Source: Candidatus Brocadiaceae bacterium (GTDB taxonomy: Bacteria > Planctomycetota > Brocadiia > SM23-32). From it: a stretch of DNA of 5,337 nucleotides. Below the pieces are notes generated by a model that searched no databases, was not told the origin of the DNA, and worked only from the letters and a program-made list of their open reading frames with translations. Every line of letters begins with the position of its first letter. Within the stretch, counting starts at the first letter, position 1. The stretch is taken from positions 1 to 5,337 of the forward strand of contig PUNP01000502.1 in assembly GCA_003551785.1 (NCBI GenBank), read 5' to 3'. The translations under genes were made by a program, and so were the position numbers. Shown here one piece after another: positions 4,994 through 5,337 of this stretch.

Positions 4994-5337
4994 ATGAACT
5001 CCGTCAGTGATCCGGAAGTGCGCTACAAAGAAACGGAGAAGGAATCTGACCTGATGCTCAAAGGTCAAGCTATGACGGCGGTGCTGCTGGGGAATATAGA
5101 CCTTACCCAGAAGATCCTCGGTCTGTCAGTGCCTTTCACCGCCGTCCTAAGAGACCGTTCCGGTGAACCCATCCAGGAACCGCTTATAGGCGAGTTCGAC
5201 ATGCTGGTTGAGCGCGGTGACAGAACCGTCATCGTGGACTGGAAAGCCTCCGCTGCCCGCTGGTCTGAAAGCCGGGTGAAAAACTGCCTCCAGGCCACCT
5301 GCTATCTGTACGCTCTCGCCGAAGGCGATAAGCCGGA
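4994..5337 (+). CDS. RecB-like PD-(D/E)XK nuclease, partial at both ends
   Basis: The frame is open to the window edge. It shows the RecB/Cas4-type nuclease core: GEFD at residues 66-69 (metal-binding D69), VDWK at 81-84 (D82 and K84 of the D-x-K motif) and QATCYLYA at 100-107 (the QxxxY motif). Such proteins cut DNA with a divalent metal and occur in AddB/RecB, phage and mobile-element exonucleases. The usual first about 100 residues, with the CP and GxxxH motifs, are missing. The frame is closed by TAA at 4961-4963, and the first ATG (4994) lies about 18 bases from the nearest SD-like AGGAGAGG. The fragment is probably the 3' part of a gene cut by the IS event, with its natural C-terminus beyond the window. 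The nuclease fold is well supported; the pathway is not known. Confidence 0.75.
   Translation, partial: MNSVSDPEVRYKETEKESDLMLKGQAMTAVLLGNIDLTQKILGLSVPFTAVLRDRSGEPIQEPLIGEFDMLVERGDRTVIVDWKASAARWSESRVKNCLQATCYLYALAEGDKP

Noticed and set aside
5065..5298. Reverse-strand open frame of 77 codons
   Set aside because: Antisense shadow of the nuclease fragment, which carries the conserved motifs.

Overview
The window is a mosaic of at least three sequence types, and its joints fall on repeated or mobile DNA. The two outer parts (about 1-1095 and about 4893-5337) are GC-rich, with small, decayed or truncated genes. The centre (about 1096-3200) is AT-rich and looks like Bacillus-type Firmicutes DNA, by codon use, strong Shine-Dalgarno sites, sigma-A-type promoters and the intergenic repeat. 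Between the centre and the right flank sits a GC-rich insertion sequence of the IS91 family (about 3200-4892). I cannot name one host. The left flank carries a tetratricopeptide (TPR) remnant of a type common in methanogenic archaea and GC-rich anaerobes. Either repeated horizontal insertion produced this order, or the assembly is chimeric, joined at the repeat and at the IS.

Layout. 1-360: a 67-residue orphan gene with a good ribosome binding site and a strong intrinsic terminator. 412-812: no intact gene; a probable frameshifted reverse-strand remnant and a hairpin that copies much of the terminator stem. 853-1095: the C-terminal two TPR units of a reverse-strand gene whose 5' part is replaced by repeat DNA. 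1096-1377: two repeat units in tandem with shared ends and different cores. 1379-2548: an intact KamA-family radical SAM aminomutase. 2549-2882: a regulatory region between divergent genes, with two promoters, a palindrome and a 26-bp direct repeat. 2883-about 3200: the first quarter of a class III (glutamate-1-semialdehyde aminomutase-like) aminotransferase, cut off by the IS. 3434-4834: an apparently intact HUH transposase behind a consensus promoter. 4875-4955: a short reverse ORF with a good SD. 4994-end: a RecB-like PD-(D/E)XK nuclease fragment without its usual N-terminus.

The only recognisable functional unit is the divergent pair of aminomutase and aminotransferase. The aminomutase lacks the two aspartates that hold lysine in lysine 2,3-aminomutase and has an arginine at one of these places, so it probably acts on an acidic or other non-lysine substrate. 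Its partner is broken here, so the pair cannot work as shown. I see no convincing new defence system, CRISPR array, tRNA or rRNA.
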